Below, piece after piece: positions 1 through 7,100 of a stretch of DNA of 41,308 bases; position 1 is the first letter of the stretch, and every line of letters begins with the position of its first letter. The DNA comes from a virus, in the IMG/VR virus record IMGVR_UViG_3300018080_000298, positions 1-41,308 of that record, one strand, 5' to 3'. The position numbers were made by a program, and so were the translations under genes. The notes under the pieces were generated by a model. The model was given only the letters and a program-made list of their open reading frames with translations. It ran no database searches and was not told the DNA's origin.

Positions 1-1
1 C

Positions 2-94
2 ATTCGCTCGCGGGCGGCGGAGATGAAGGATGAGGAGGGGGCAGACCTCCTCCGTCGAGCGGCCTTCCTCATCGAGCTTGGCAGCCCTCAATGA
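2..94 (+). CDS. C-terminal end of an upstream gene (partial)
   Basis: The only + strand frame open from the window edge ends at a TGA at 92-94 and gives about 30 residues ending in ...FLIELGSPQ. The fragment is charged and looks helical (RSRAAEMKDEEG, then LLRRAAF). The other two + frames hit stops within the first 40 bases, and the next gene follows 34 nt later, so this is probably the tail of a real gene. The fragment is too short to assign a function. By position it could belong to the sheath, a head-tail connector or another late protein, but nothing in the sequence decides this. Confidence 0.5.
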   Translation: MRSRAAEMKDEEGADLLRRAAFLIELGSPQ

Positions 95-95
95 C

Positions 96-117
96 TGTCC
101 TATCGCCTCCCGTTAGT
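96..117 (+). promoter_or_regulatory. Putative CTATAG-type intergenic element, degenerate copy upstream of the nuclease gene
   Basis: The gap after the upstream stop contains CCTATCGCCTCCC at 99-111. This matches CCTATAGCCTCCC at 33305-33317 at 12 of 13 positions; the difference is C for A in the TATAG core. As at the other sites, a C-rich run follows the core and a G-rich run pairs with it. The shared design is seen directly. A promoter role is inferred, and this copy is imperfect. Confidence 0.35.
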
Positions 118-125
118 GGGAGGCG
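104..125 (+). promoter_or_regulatory. Hairpin enclosing the ribosome binding site of the nuclease gene
   Basis: CGCCTCCC (104-111) and GGGAGGCG (118-125) form a perfect 8-bp stem with a 6-nt loop. The 3' arm contains GGGAGG, the ribosome binding site for the ATG at 129, with 5 nt of spacing. When folded, the stem would hide that site, so it could limit translation. There is no T-run after the stem, so a classical intrinsic terminator is less likely. Confidence 0.5.
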
Positions 126-128
126 CCG

Positions 129-578
129 ATGGGACGCTACGCATCTGCCTACTTCTCCCCCGACCGGGGGGCCGCCGACACCCTCATCGGCTTCATCGAT
201 CGCTGCACACAGACCCTTGACGCGGCGGTCTACTCCATCACCCATGACGAGATCGCGAACGCACTGATCCGGGCTCATGAACGTGGTGTCCGCGTCCGCA
301 TCCTGACGGACAAGACGCAGGCAGGGAATCGGTACGCCGATGACGAGCGCCTGGAGGCTGCAGGGGTCTCGCTCCTGCGGGATCGGGTCACCGGGTTGCT
401 CCACCACAAGTTCGTCATCGGGGACTCCGCGGCCGTCGGCACAGGCTCGTTTAACTGGACGAAGGGGGCGGATGAGCGCAACGCCGAGAACTTCGTGATC
501 CTGCGGCTGAAGTACATGGTCGAGGCGTTCGAGGAGGAGTTTGAGCGCCAGTGGGAGGCCAATCAGCCGGTTGAATAG
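129..578 (+). CDS. Phospholipase D-family (Nuc-like) nuclease, single HKD motif
   Basis: This 149-residue protein is a full-length single-domain member of the PLD/Nuc superfamily. The HKD motif is intact: H92-x-K94-x4-D99, followed by G106-S107-x-N109, then N118 and the N-E-N around 118-121 that are typical of the family. The N-terminal half has the usual YFSPD opening, an AVYSIT strand near residue 33, and the RGVRVRILTDK segment at about 52-62. Proteins with one HKD motif normally work as dimers that build one active site and hydrolyse phosphodiester bonds, mostly in DNA, without a metal. No signal peptide or membrane segment is visible, so a cytoplasmic site is expected. The start follows GGGAGG by 5 nt. 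Finding it just before the tube gene is odd. It may act on host or competitor DNA, or be a late cargo gene; this is inference. A phospholipid substrate cannot be excluded. Confidence 0.88.
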   Translation: MGRYASAYFSPDRGAADTLIGFIDRCTQTLDAAVYSITHDEIANALIRAHERGVRVRILTDKTQAGNRYADDERLEAAGVSLLRDRVTGLLHHKFVIGDSAAVGTGSFNWTKGADERNAENFVILRLKYMVEAFEEEFERQWEANQPVE

Positions 579-599
579 TCTCTCTATAGCCCACCCTCC
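578..599 (+). promoter_or_regulatory. Putative phage late promoter with T7-like 3' end, upstream of the tube gene
   Basis: GTCTCTCTATAG occupies 578-589, overlapping the last base of the nuclease stop codon, and is followed by a C-rich run to 599. The identical 12-mer recurs at 39582-39593, before the fibre gene. Its last ten bases (CTCTCTATAG) match 9 of 10 bases of the T7 promoter end CTCACTATAG. The upstream recognition part of the T7 promoter is not conserved. The repeat is seen directly; initiation at or near the final G is inferred. Confidence 0.5.
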
Positions 600-626
600 A
601 TAGGAGGGTGTGAGTTCCCCACCCTC
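592..626 (+). promoter_or_regulatory. Two mutually exclusive leader hairpins before the tube gene
   Basis: CACCCTCC (592-599) pairs with GGAGGGTG (603-610) in a perfect 8-bp stem with a 3-nt loop. The motif CACCCTC is repeated at 620-626 and can pair with the same central arm (604-610) in a 7-bp stem with a 9-nt loop. Both stems cannot form at once. The second ends directly before the ribosome binding site GAAGGAG at 627-633. It may be a switch, an RNA-stabilising 5' structure or a decoy SD; the sequence does not say which. Confidence 0.45.
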
Positions 627-639
627 GAAGGAGCTTCGG

Positions 640-1488
640 ATGCCGAACCTCGACAACACCCCCGCCAACGGACTCCAGGGGTCCTCGTACATCTACAACT
701 ACGGCACGAGTCCGAACACGCGGGCGGCCGTGTCGCAGAAGGTCCGGGTGTTGACGCCCGCCTATGGCGAAACCTCGTCAATGCACCAGATGGGCGTCAT
801 CGCAACGTTCAGCCCGAGCCTCAGCCGCGGCGTTACGGAGACCCGGGGTATCGGCTTCGGCGATCAGATCGCTGAGCTTGTCCCGGACGTGACGGCGATG
901 CCGACGGCCTCCTTCGAGCGGGCGCTGCTGTACCTCAGCAACCTCTGGCAGGCCACGGGCTATGCCGCGGGTATCGACGGCCCGGTGCGGTCACTGGCAC
1001 ACCACCGCTGGCCCTTCGATGTCGAGCAGCAGATGGTGTTCAGCACGTTGGCTGACGCCGACCTGGGTCGGGCGAACACCGGGTACAGCGGCACCAGCGG
1101 TGCGTTCGATGGCGGTATCAAGGCCATCGAGTACCCCGAGGTCACCAACGACAACAGCGCCGAGGGCTTCCCGGGGGCGAACCGCGGACACTCGGCGATC
1201 ATCACCATCTACGAGGCGTGCTGGTTCCAGGACTGGAGCGTCAGCTTCGCCAAGGACACGGGCCAGATCGCGGAGTCTGGGACCGTCGCCGTGAGCGACA
1301 TCCACGACTTCTCCTCGATGTACGGTGAGTTCCTCGCCACGGGTAACGACCCGAGCATCGGCCAGCTTGGCTCCATCCGGTTCGCTGAGGTCGAGAGCCT
1401 CCAGGGCATCGGCGCCTTCTCCACGGCGGGTGGTGGTATCCAGGGTGGTGGTGGCGTCAGCGAGTTCGTCGATCAGATCGGCGGGTAA
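640..1488 (+). CDS. Probable tail tube (major tail) protein
   Basis: This 282-residue protein is assigned as the tail tube mainly from its place directly before the chaperone-like pair and the tape measure gene, the standard order in tailed phages. It is beta-rich, without coiled coils or membrane segments. Near residues 195-235 is a block like the outer strands of tube proteins (a CWFQDWSVSF segment, then VAVSDI). It ends in a flexible glycine-rich tail (AGGGIQGGGG near residue 265). Tube subunits form stacked hexameric rings around the tape measure protein and carry the DNA during ejection. I chose the ATG at 640 because GAAGGAG lies 6 nt upstream. An in-frame GTG at 610 would sit inside the hairpin only 1-2 nt after its GGAGGG. 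The gene has its own putative promoter and leader, as expected for a highly expressed protein. A minor tail protein remains possible. Confidence 0.62.
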   Translation: MPNLDNTPANGLQGSSYIYNYGTSPNTRAAVSQKVRVLTPAYGETSSMHQMGVIATFSPSLSRGVTETRGIGFGDQIAELVPDVTAMPTASFERALLYLSNLWQATGYAAGIDGPVRSLAHHRWPFDVEQQMVFSTLADADLGRANTGYSGTSGAFDGGIKAIEYPEVTNDNSAEGFPGANRGHSAIITIYEACWFQDWSVSFAKDTGQIAESGTVAVSDIHDFSSMYGEFLATGNDPSIGQLGSIRFAEVESLQGIGAFSTAGGGIQGGGGVSEFVDQIGG

Positions 1489-1740
1489 GGTCTTACCGAG
1501 GGTCGCGTAGGCTCTCGTAGATATCCCTCGCCTCGGTGAGGGGAGATAGGCAACCGAGGTCTCCTCGGTGGAGAAGACAGATAGACACCGAGATGTAGAT
1601 GTAAATCCTTGTGCTTTGCTCCTCTCCCGGCCTTGCGGTTGGTGAGATGGTTAGATGGACATGTAGACGGCGAACATGGAAACGCATCTCTTGCGCTGTC
1701 TTTGCCACCGGGCGACCCCACAGAGGAGTGGGTCAGCCCC
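1489..1740 (+). other. 252-nt untranslated stretch between the tube and chaperone-like genes
   Basis: This is the longest non-coding stretch in the window. It is visibly more AT-rich than its neighbours and crowded with TAGA/GATAG words, including ATGTAGA at 1593-1599 and 1661-1667. It contains two hairpins (annotated separately). CTCTCGTAG followed by a CCCTCGCC run near 1512-1532 may be a very degenerate copy of the CTATAG-type element. A short open frame from the ATG at 1676 and a TTG-initiated extension of the next gene are possible on paper, but neither has a credible ribosome binding site. I see no tRNA fold. Confidence 0.6.
1525..1569 (+). terminator. Tandem hairpins after the tube gene: possible terminator, attenuator or RNA 3'-end stabiliser
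   Basis: The first stem pairs 1525-1531 (CCCTCGC) with 1536-1542 (GTGAGGG) around the tetraloop CTCG, with one G-T pair. The second is a perfect 7-bp stem, ACCGAGG (1553-1559) with CCTCGGT (1563-1569), and a 3-nt loop. They lie 36-81 nt after the tube stop. No run of Ts follows either stem, so an intrinsic terminator is not certain. Partial termination or protection of the abundant tube mRNA from exonucleases fits the position. Confidence 0.4.
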
Positions 1741-2952
1741 ATGGAATTCACGGAACTTGAAGCTGCCTTCGCGGGCATCGAACAGGTCGGCAAAGGTGAG
1801 CTAACGTTCGATTTGGCCGGCATCCCGGTCACTCTCCGTGTCGTTCTTCCGACGGAAGAGACGGAGATCCAGAAGTATTCGGTCCAGGCTTTGTCCGAGG
1901 GGGACGAAGACCAGGCCACGATGACCGACTACATCCAGCGGTTCCGCTTCGCCCTGTTGAGCTACGCCATCGTGCAGGTGGGCTCCTTGGACTTCCGGGA
2001 TGTCGAGTACGTCGAGACGGGCGAAAAGCTGGAGAATGGCCAGACGGTCAAGCTCCCTCGACATCTTGCTGTTCGGAAGATCCTGCGGGAGCGCTTCGGC
2101 GGGGCCAACCTGATCATCCTGTTCCGCAAGTACCACGAACTCCTGGAGCAGGTGGAGAACGAGGCCGAGAAGGCGGTGGTCTTCAAACCCGTGGACTACG
2201 ACGCGCAGATCGAGCGTCACGAGAAGCGGGCGTCCGAGCTTCGGGAGTTGCGGAAGGAAGCGCTGGAGGCTCAGCCGGACACCCTGCGGACACCCCTCAG
2301 CGACACCGTACACAGCGTGGCCCAGGGACGTGTCCCGGCGGCGGAACCTGTGGCCCCGGCAGAGGCAGAGAGCGAGGAGCCGGCACCGCCCGTGCCCGAG
2401 CCCCAGCCCACCCCCGAGACGTCCCCTGCCGCTCCGAAGGAACGTCAGCCGATTTTCCCCCAGGCCGCCCCGCCACCCTCGGATCGGCCGGAGTCCTCCG
2501 CGGCGCCCGAACTCGACAGCCCGGGGTCGGAGATGGATCAGCAGGAGACGATGAGCCGCATCCAGTCGTCGTTCGTGGATCAGGCCGACCCTGACGAGCT
2601 AGAGCGCGCGATGGCCCGAGAGAATGAACGGCTGGCCCGCATCCGGCAGCAGCGGGCCCGAGGGCCGCAAGGGGCGGCTACCCCACCCCAGCAGCAGCCT
2701 CCCCCGCAACAGCAGTCGGTTCGCCAGCCGCCCCACATGGGAGCCCGGCAAGTTGCCGAGGAGGTGTCGAAGGTCTCTGTGGAGAAGGTGGGCGAGGTGG
2801 GTGGTGTGGAAGCCTTCCGCCTCGGTGAAGATCAAGTCCTCACCGGCAAGGCGATGCCTGTGGACAAGATGGCCAAGGTGCCTGTGGACAACGTGGACTC
2901 GACCCAGGGGACCCGGAATCCGCGGTTCAAGGCTCCACCGAAGGGGCCGTAG
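1741..2952 (+). CDS. Tail assembly chaperone-like protein with a long disordered C-terminal extension
   Basis: This 403-residue protein lies between the tube and tape measure genes, where phages encode the chaperones that hold the tape measure before tube subunits polymerise on it. Residues about 1-170 form a compact mixed alpha/beta region (VTLRVVLPTEE near 30, then a helical FALLSYAIVQVG segment) ending in charged helices. Residues about 180-340 are low-complexity, rich in Pro, Ala, Glu and Gln (QQQPPPQQQ near 320), and surely disordered. The last 70 residues are conserved-looking again (VEKVGEVGGVEAFRLGEDQV). The ATG at 1741 is the first good start; AGAGGAG lies 12 nt upstream, rather far. 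It ends in an amber codon only 6 nt before the next start, in the same frame. The chaperone assignment rests on position and general character, and the length is unusual for the family. Confidence 0.5.
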   Translation: MEFTELEAAFAGIEQVGKGELTFDLAGIPVTLRVVLPTEETEIQKYSVQALSEGDEDQATMTDYIQRFRFALLSYAIVQVGSLDFRDVEYVETGEKLENGQTVKLPRHLAVRKILRERFGGANLIILFRKYHELLEQVENEAEKAVVFKPVDYDAQIERHEKRASELRELRKEALEAQPDTLRTPLSDTVHSVAQGRVPAAEPVAPAEAESEEPAPPVPEPQPTPETSPAAPKERQPIFPQAAPPPSDRPESSAAPELDSPGSEMDQQETMSRIQSSFVDQADPDELERAMARENERLARIRQQRARGPQGAATPPQQQPPPQQQSVRQPPHMGARQVAEEVSKVSVEKVGEVGGVEAFRLGEDQVLTGKAMPVDKMAKVPVDNVDSTQGTRNPRFKAPPKGP

Positions 2953-2958
2953 CTCGGG

Positions 2959-4173
2959 ATGACGCTCCCTCGCACCACGTTTGATCAGCGGAGGCCGTAC
3001 TACCAGGACCTGACGGACCTGCTGACCACGGGCTTCCTCTGTCAACGTGTGCGTGTTGGGGATGTCGAGTTCAGCCTCCGCAACGTTCAACCACGAGACC
3101 TGTTCCTCATTGAACAGCGTTCAGGGGTCGAGTCCTCGGATCTCTCCTGGGCCCGCTGGCTGGTGGCTCATACCATCTGGATGATGTCGGGGTACATCTT
3201 GCTAGAGGATGGCAACGCCCCGGTTCAGCTACACCGATCGCTTTCCCACCTCCCACAGCGGACGCTGTACCAGCTTGTCCACCTCGTCGGAGATCTCTCG
3301 TCGAGGGTCGTAGGGGCTACCAAGTCCCTGGAGGCGTACCTGTACGAGAACGAGTCTCGATCGATGTGGTTCCAGTGGAGGAACCAGCAAATGCCCTCGA
3401 TGAAGGTGTCCGGTATCCCGGGTGCCTCTTCCATCGGCATGAACGTCGTCCAGCGGTTGTGGTGGGCCTACAACACGACCGAGGACAAGCGGGACGATGA
3501 GCGGACGCTGTGGAGCGCGGCGAAGGTGATCGCCAGTGCAGCGGCACCCAAGGCCATCGAGAAGCTCAACAGCCGGGAGAAGACAGCCGAGCGTCGGGAA
3601 GAGGACCGGCGCCAGCGAGTGCAGGACCTTTTCTACTACAAGGCCATCGGTCAACTCGACGAGGAGGGCAAGGACGCTCTTGGCCACGACGGCATCGTCT
3701 TCGAGCTTCCTAGCTACGACGATCTGGCCGACGACATGCGGCGGTGGATCGTCGGTGAGTTCGACTGGCACGACCAAGTGGTGGACGCCTACAAGAAGCA
3801 CGTCATCGAGCAACAGGAGCAGGCCCAGCGGGAGCGTGTGGCCCGCCTGTTGGTCCTCCAGAGGGAGATGGAAGACGAGGGTCTCGAAGATGAAGCCGTC
3901 GTGGTCCAGCAGCTTGTCGGCTACACGCCTGAGCAGATGAAGGACGTCTTGGCCCAGCGGGGATCCCCGAAGCCTGGTGTAAAAACCATCATCGATAGCA
4001 ATGAGCAGCCCGATTATGTCTATGAAAAGTACCTACAGAAGCCTCCGACGTCTGGGAACCTTCAGGTGGAGGGCGACCAGATCAAGGTGAAGGGCGAGGA
4101 TCGCCCTGGCTTGAACCAAGAACTGGCGGGGCGCCAGGTCCGGATGCAACCGGGTTCGAGACGCTTCCAGTAG
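2959..4173 (+). CDS. Second tail assembly chaperone-like protein
   Basis: This 404-residue protein lies directly upstream of the tape measure gene. Its first 60 residues hold a short beta element (VRVGDVEFSLRNVQPRDLF). A Trp-rich helical region follows at about 55-170 (SWARWLVAHTIWMM). Long Arg/Glu-rich helices, likely coiled coil, span about 200-320 (EKTAERREEDRRQRV). A flexible, charged tail runs from about 350 to the end. The start ATG is 6 nt after the amber codon of the previous gene and in the same frame. Its own ribosome binding site is weak (AAGGGG, 12 nt away), so translation probably depends on the upstream gene through coupling or amber readthrough. In many phages the second chaperone is made by a -1 frameshift; here the reading frame does not change. 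I do not recognise the family from sequence alone, and the role is inferred from position. Confidence 0.45.
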   Translation: MTLPRTTFDQRRPYYQDLTDLLTTGFLCQRVRVGDVEFSLRNVQPRDLFLIEQRSGVESSDLSWARWLVAHTIWMMSGYILLEDGNAPVQLHRSLSHLPQRTLYQLVHLVGDLSSRVVGATKSLEAYLYENESRSMWFQWRNQQMPSMKVSGIPGASSIGMNVVQRLWWAYNTTEDKRDDERTLWSAAKVIASAAAPKAIEKLNSREKTAERREEDRRQRVQDLFYYKAIGQLDEEGKDALGHDGIVFELPSYDDLADDMRRWIVGEFDWHDQVVDAYKKHVIEQQEQAQRERVARLLVLQREMEDEGLEDEAVVVQQLVGYTPEQMKDVLAQRGSPKPGVKTIIDSNEQPDYVYEKYLQKPPTSGNLQVEGDQIKVKGEDRPGLNQELAGRQVRMQPGSRRFQ

Positions 4174-4185
4174 AGGTGGGTTCAC

Positions 4186-7100
4186 ATGCCTGACGAGGGG
4201 ATGAAACTGAGAATCGGCCTGATCGGGGACAGCAGTGACCTCGTTCGGGAACTGAATCGCCTGGAGAAGAAGGGGCTCACGTTCGGCATCAGCAGCAAGT
4301 CCCTCAACGACATGAAGAAGCTGCAGACGGACCTCGACAAGCGGCTGGAGGAGAGCCGTCGCAAGGGTCTGCTGGCAGGGCTGTCGCAAGCTGACATCCG
4401 GAAGATCGACAAGATCGGTGTGACGTTGACGCAGGGGTTGAAGACGCACCTCCAGGAGGGCGCCAAGATCCAGGAGAAGATGGTCAGTGCGGCCCGTGTC
4501 TTGAAGCGCATCGAGGAGGAGCGGAACAAGGAAGGGTTGGAGGCCCAGCGGATCGAGGCTCTCGATAAGCGCAAGGCGATCATGGAGGAGGCGATGAGTC
4601 GCCTCAAATCCCAGGACAAGCTACACGCCGAGCGTCTGGAGCAGATCAGGGCCGAGGCCGCGGAGCGTGCGGAGACGGAGCTTGCTGCCCTCGATCGGGT
4701 GTCCGACCGTCGCATGGATTTCCTGGAACAGGAGAAGAAGCTGGAGAAGGCGGGTGTCGCTGAGACTGTGAAGGGCCGCGCCGAGAGTATCGGCGGGGCG
4801 ATGCAGCAGCTTCAATCCAAGGACTTCGCCGGATTCCTGGGCGGCCTCGGCGGTCGCATGGAGGCTGCTGGTGCCACGATGGGCAAGAAGGGCGGGATGC
4901 CCGATGCCAAGGCGATGCAGAAGGCCATGGGCAAGATGGGCCCGATGGTCAGTAAGATGGGCTCCGCTGTGTCGTCGATGGGGGCGGCTGCCGGGGCTAT
5001 CGCCGCTTCGGTAGGTGTGATCGCGGGGCTCGTCGCCCTTCTCATGAAGGCGTGGGACCACGCGACCAAGTTGAACAAAGCGATTCTCGAAGGGGCCTCT
5101 GCATTGGATGTGGCGGCGGCGGCGGGAGGTGACCTAAAACAGTCCCTGGATTCGGTCCGGGATGCCTCGCAGAGTGTGGCGTTCAATCTCAAATACGGGT
5201 TGAAGCCCGAGGACTTCATCAAGACGATGGGGGCCTTCCAGGAGGCTGGACTGACCTTCCAGGAGATCAACAAGTATGTCGAGGGTATCGGCAACAGCGT
5301 CGAGAAGTACCGCAAGGCCGTTCAGGGGGCGGTGACCTACGCCCGCCTCTTTGGGCAGTCTACCGACGCCATCGCCCAATCGATGGCTGAGTACATCGAG
5401 CAGCTTGGGATGACCCTCGAAGGCGTCGAGATGCGGTTCTCGGCCATCGCCAAGGTGGCGGGCCTCTCTGGGTTCGGCGTCAAGCGTTTCTACTCGACCA
5501 TCCTCGAAGCCACCTCTGGCATGAGCATGTACAACGTGCGACTCGAAGAATCGGCGGGTCTGTTGCTGCGTCTGGGGAAGATCCTTGGGACCAAGGCTGG
5601 CGGCGAGTTCTTCAAATCCCTGGCGGGCGGCTACATCGAGGAGTCGGCCACCGACAAGATCAAGCGCATCATGCTCACGGGGGGTGACACAACGAGGAAG
5701 CTGCTGGCAGACGAGGCCCGGAAGACGAGTGAGGACTTCATCATCAAACTGCGGGGTGTGATGGACCCCCAGGCGATCCAGGCCGAGTTCGCCAACGTGG
5801 GTGCTGTCATCGGAGAGGACATTCTCCAGGGTCTTCGGAAGGGGGCCTCCATCGAGGAGCGCCAGAGGGCCGGTGACGAGTTGCTCCGCACCCTACAGGG
5901 GCTCGACCAACAGGAGCAACTGACGCTGCTGGGCCGCATCAATAAGCATGACGAGAACCTGGGCCGGCAGATGAGCAACTTGCTTGATGTCGAGAAGGGC
6001 GCCGCCGGCTCGATGGGCGAGATGATGATCGCCATGGACTACATGGGTCCGCAGGGCAAGCTCCTGATGGAACTGGCCCAGATCGAGCGCAACTTCGGCA
6101 ACATCCAGAACATCAACGACGCCACGCAGCTTGCCGCGGTCGAGGGGATGCTCGGGATGTCTCACAAGCAGTTCATGGAACTACGCCAGATCGATCGGGC
6201 GATGCAGGGGTCATGGGAAGCCCTGAACTCGCAGATGAGTCGAACGGAGTGGAAGGCGGCACTGGCGGCGGAGCTTGCCGGCAACAGCGAGGCGTGGGAA
6301 CGCTACCAGATCGAGTCGGTCAAGCAGTTCGGGGCCTACATCAACCGCAACGGCGAGATCGTCTCGGCGAGCTTGGACGAAACGGGCAAGCGCATCGACG
6401 AGAGCACGGAGAAGGAGGTCAACAACGCTCGTGAACTTCTGGGGGCCAGCCAGGACCTGGCCAACCTCACGGAGGAGAGCATCAGCGAGGACACGAAGCT
6501 CGCCCGCCAGGTGGCGGCCAATACGATGTCTCTCAGCGATGTGACCGAGAACGTGATCGCGAAGCTGTTGGAGGAGATCTGGAAGTCGATTAGCTGGTAC
6601 GTCGCCTTCTTCAAGAAGGAAAAGAGCCTCGGCGGCGAGGAACTGATGTTCCAGCAAGAGGCGCTAACACAGATCGCGGAGGAACGCCGCGAACTCTCGG
6701 CAGCCATGACCGACCTCAACCAGGACATCCAGGAAGCCCAAAGGGAGGGGAATCTGGAGAGGGCTGAGGAGCTTCGACAGCGGCAGCACCTGATGGAGGC
6801 TGAAATGAACAGCCTCGACCAGCAGGAACAACAGGTCTCGAAGATGACAGAGATGGCCCCCGAGATGATGAAGTACATCGCCTCGACAGAGGCTGCCCGC
6901 GAGTACGGCCGGGGCAGCCTGGGGATGGGGGCTGTCGGCAGCATGAATGCCAAGCAGAAGGCTGCCATGCAGGCCCAGGTTGACGAGATCACCGGGGGGA
7001 TGTCAGAGGAGCAGCGATCCCTGTTCAACAAGTTGACCTACCTGGGTCGAGGGGAAAACCTGGCCCGGAAGCGCGTTGAGGCCGAGGGCAAGACATGGGA

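Noticed and set aside
610-639. GTG at 610 as the start of the tube gene
   Set aside because: It lies within the 3' hairpin arm, with an SD-like GGAGGG only 1-2 nt away. The ATG at 640 has GAAGGAG at a 6-nt spacing.
1570-1640. Sigma70-like -35/-10 promoter in the AT-richer part of the long gap
   Set aside because: I found no pair of hexamers close to consensus at a 16-18 nt spacing.
1609-1740. TTG-initiated N-terminal extension of the first chaperone-like protein, and a short frame from the ATG at 1676
   Set aside because: No ribosome binding site precedes the TTG, the added residues look like random translation, and the 1676 frame ends inside the next gene.
2454-2460. TTTCCCC slippery heptamer in the reading frame of the first chaperone-like gene
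   Set aside because: A -1 shift there ends about 45 codons later and does not reach the second gene, which is in the original frame. C-rich heptamers are also poor shift sites in bacteria.
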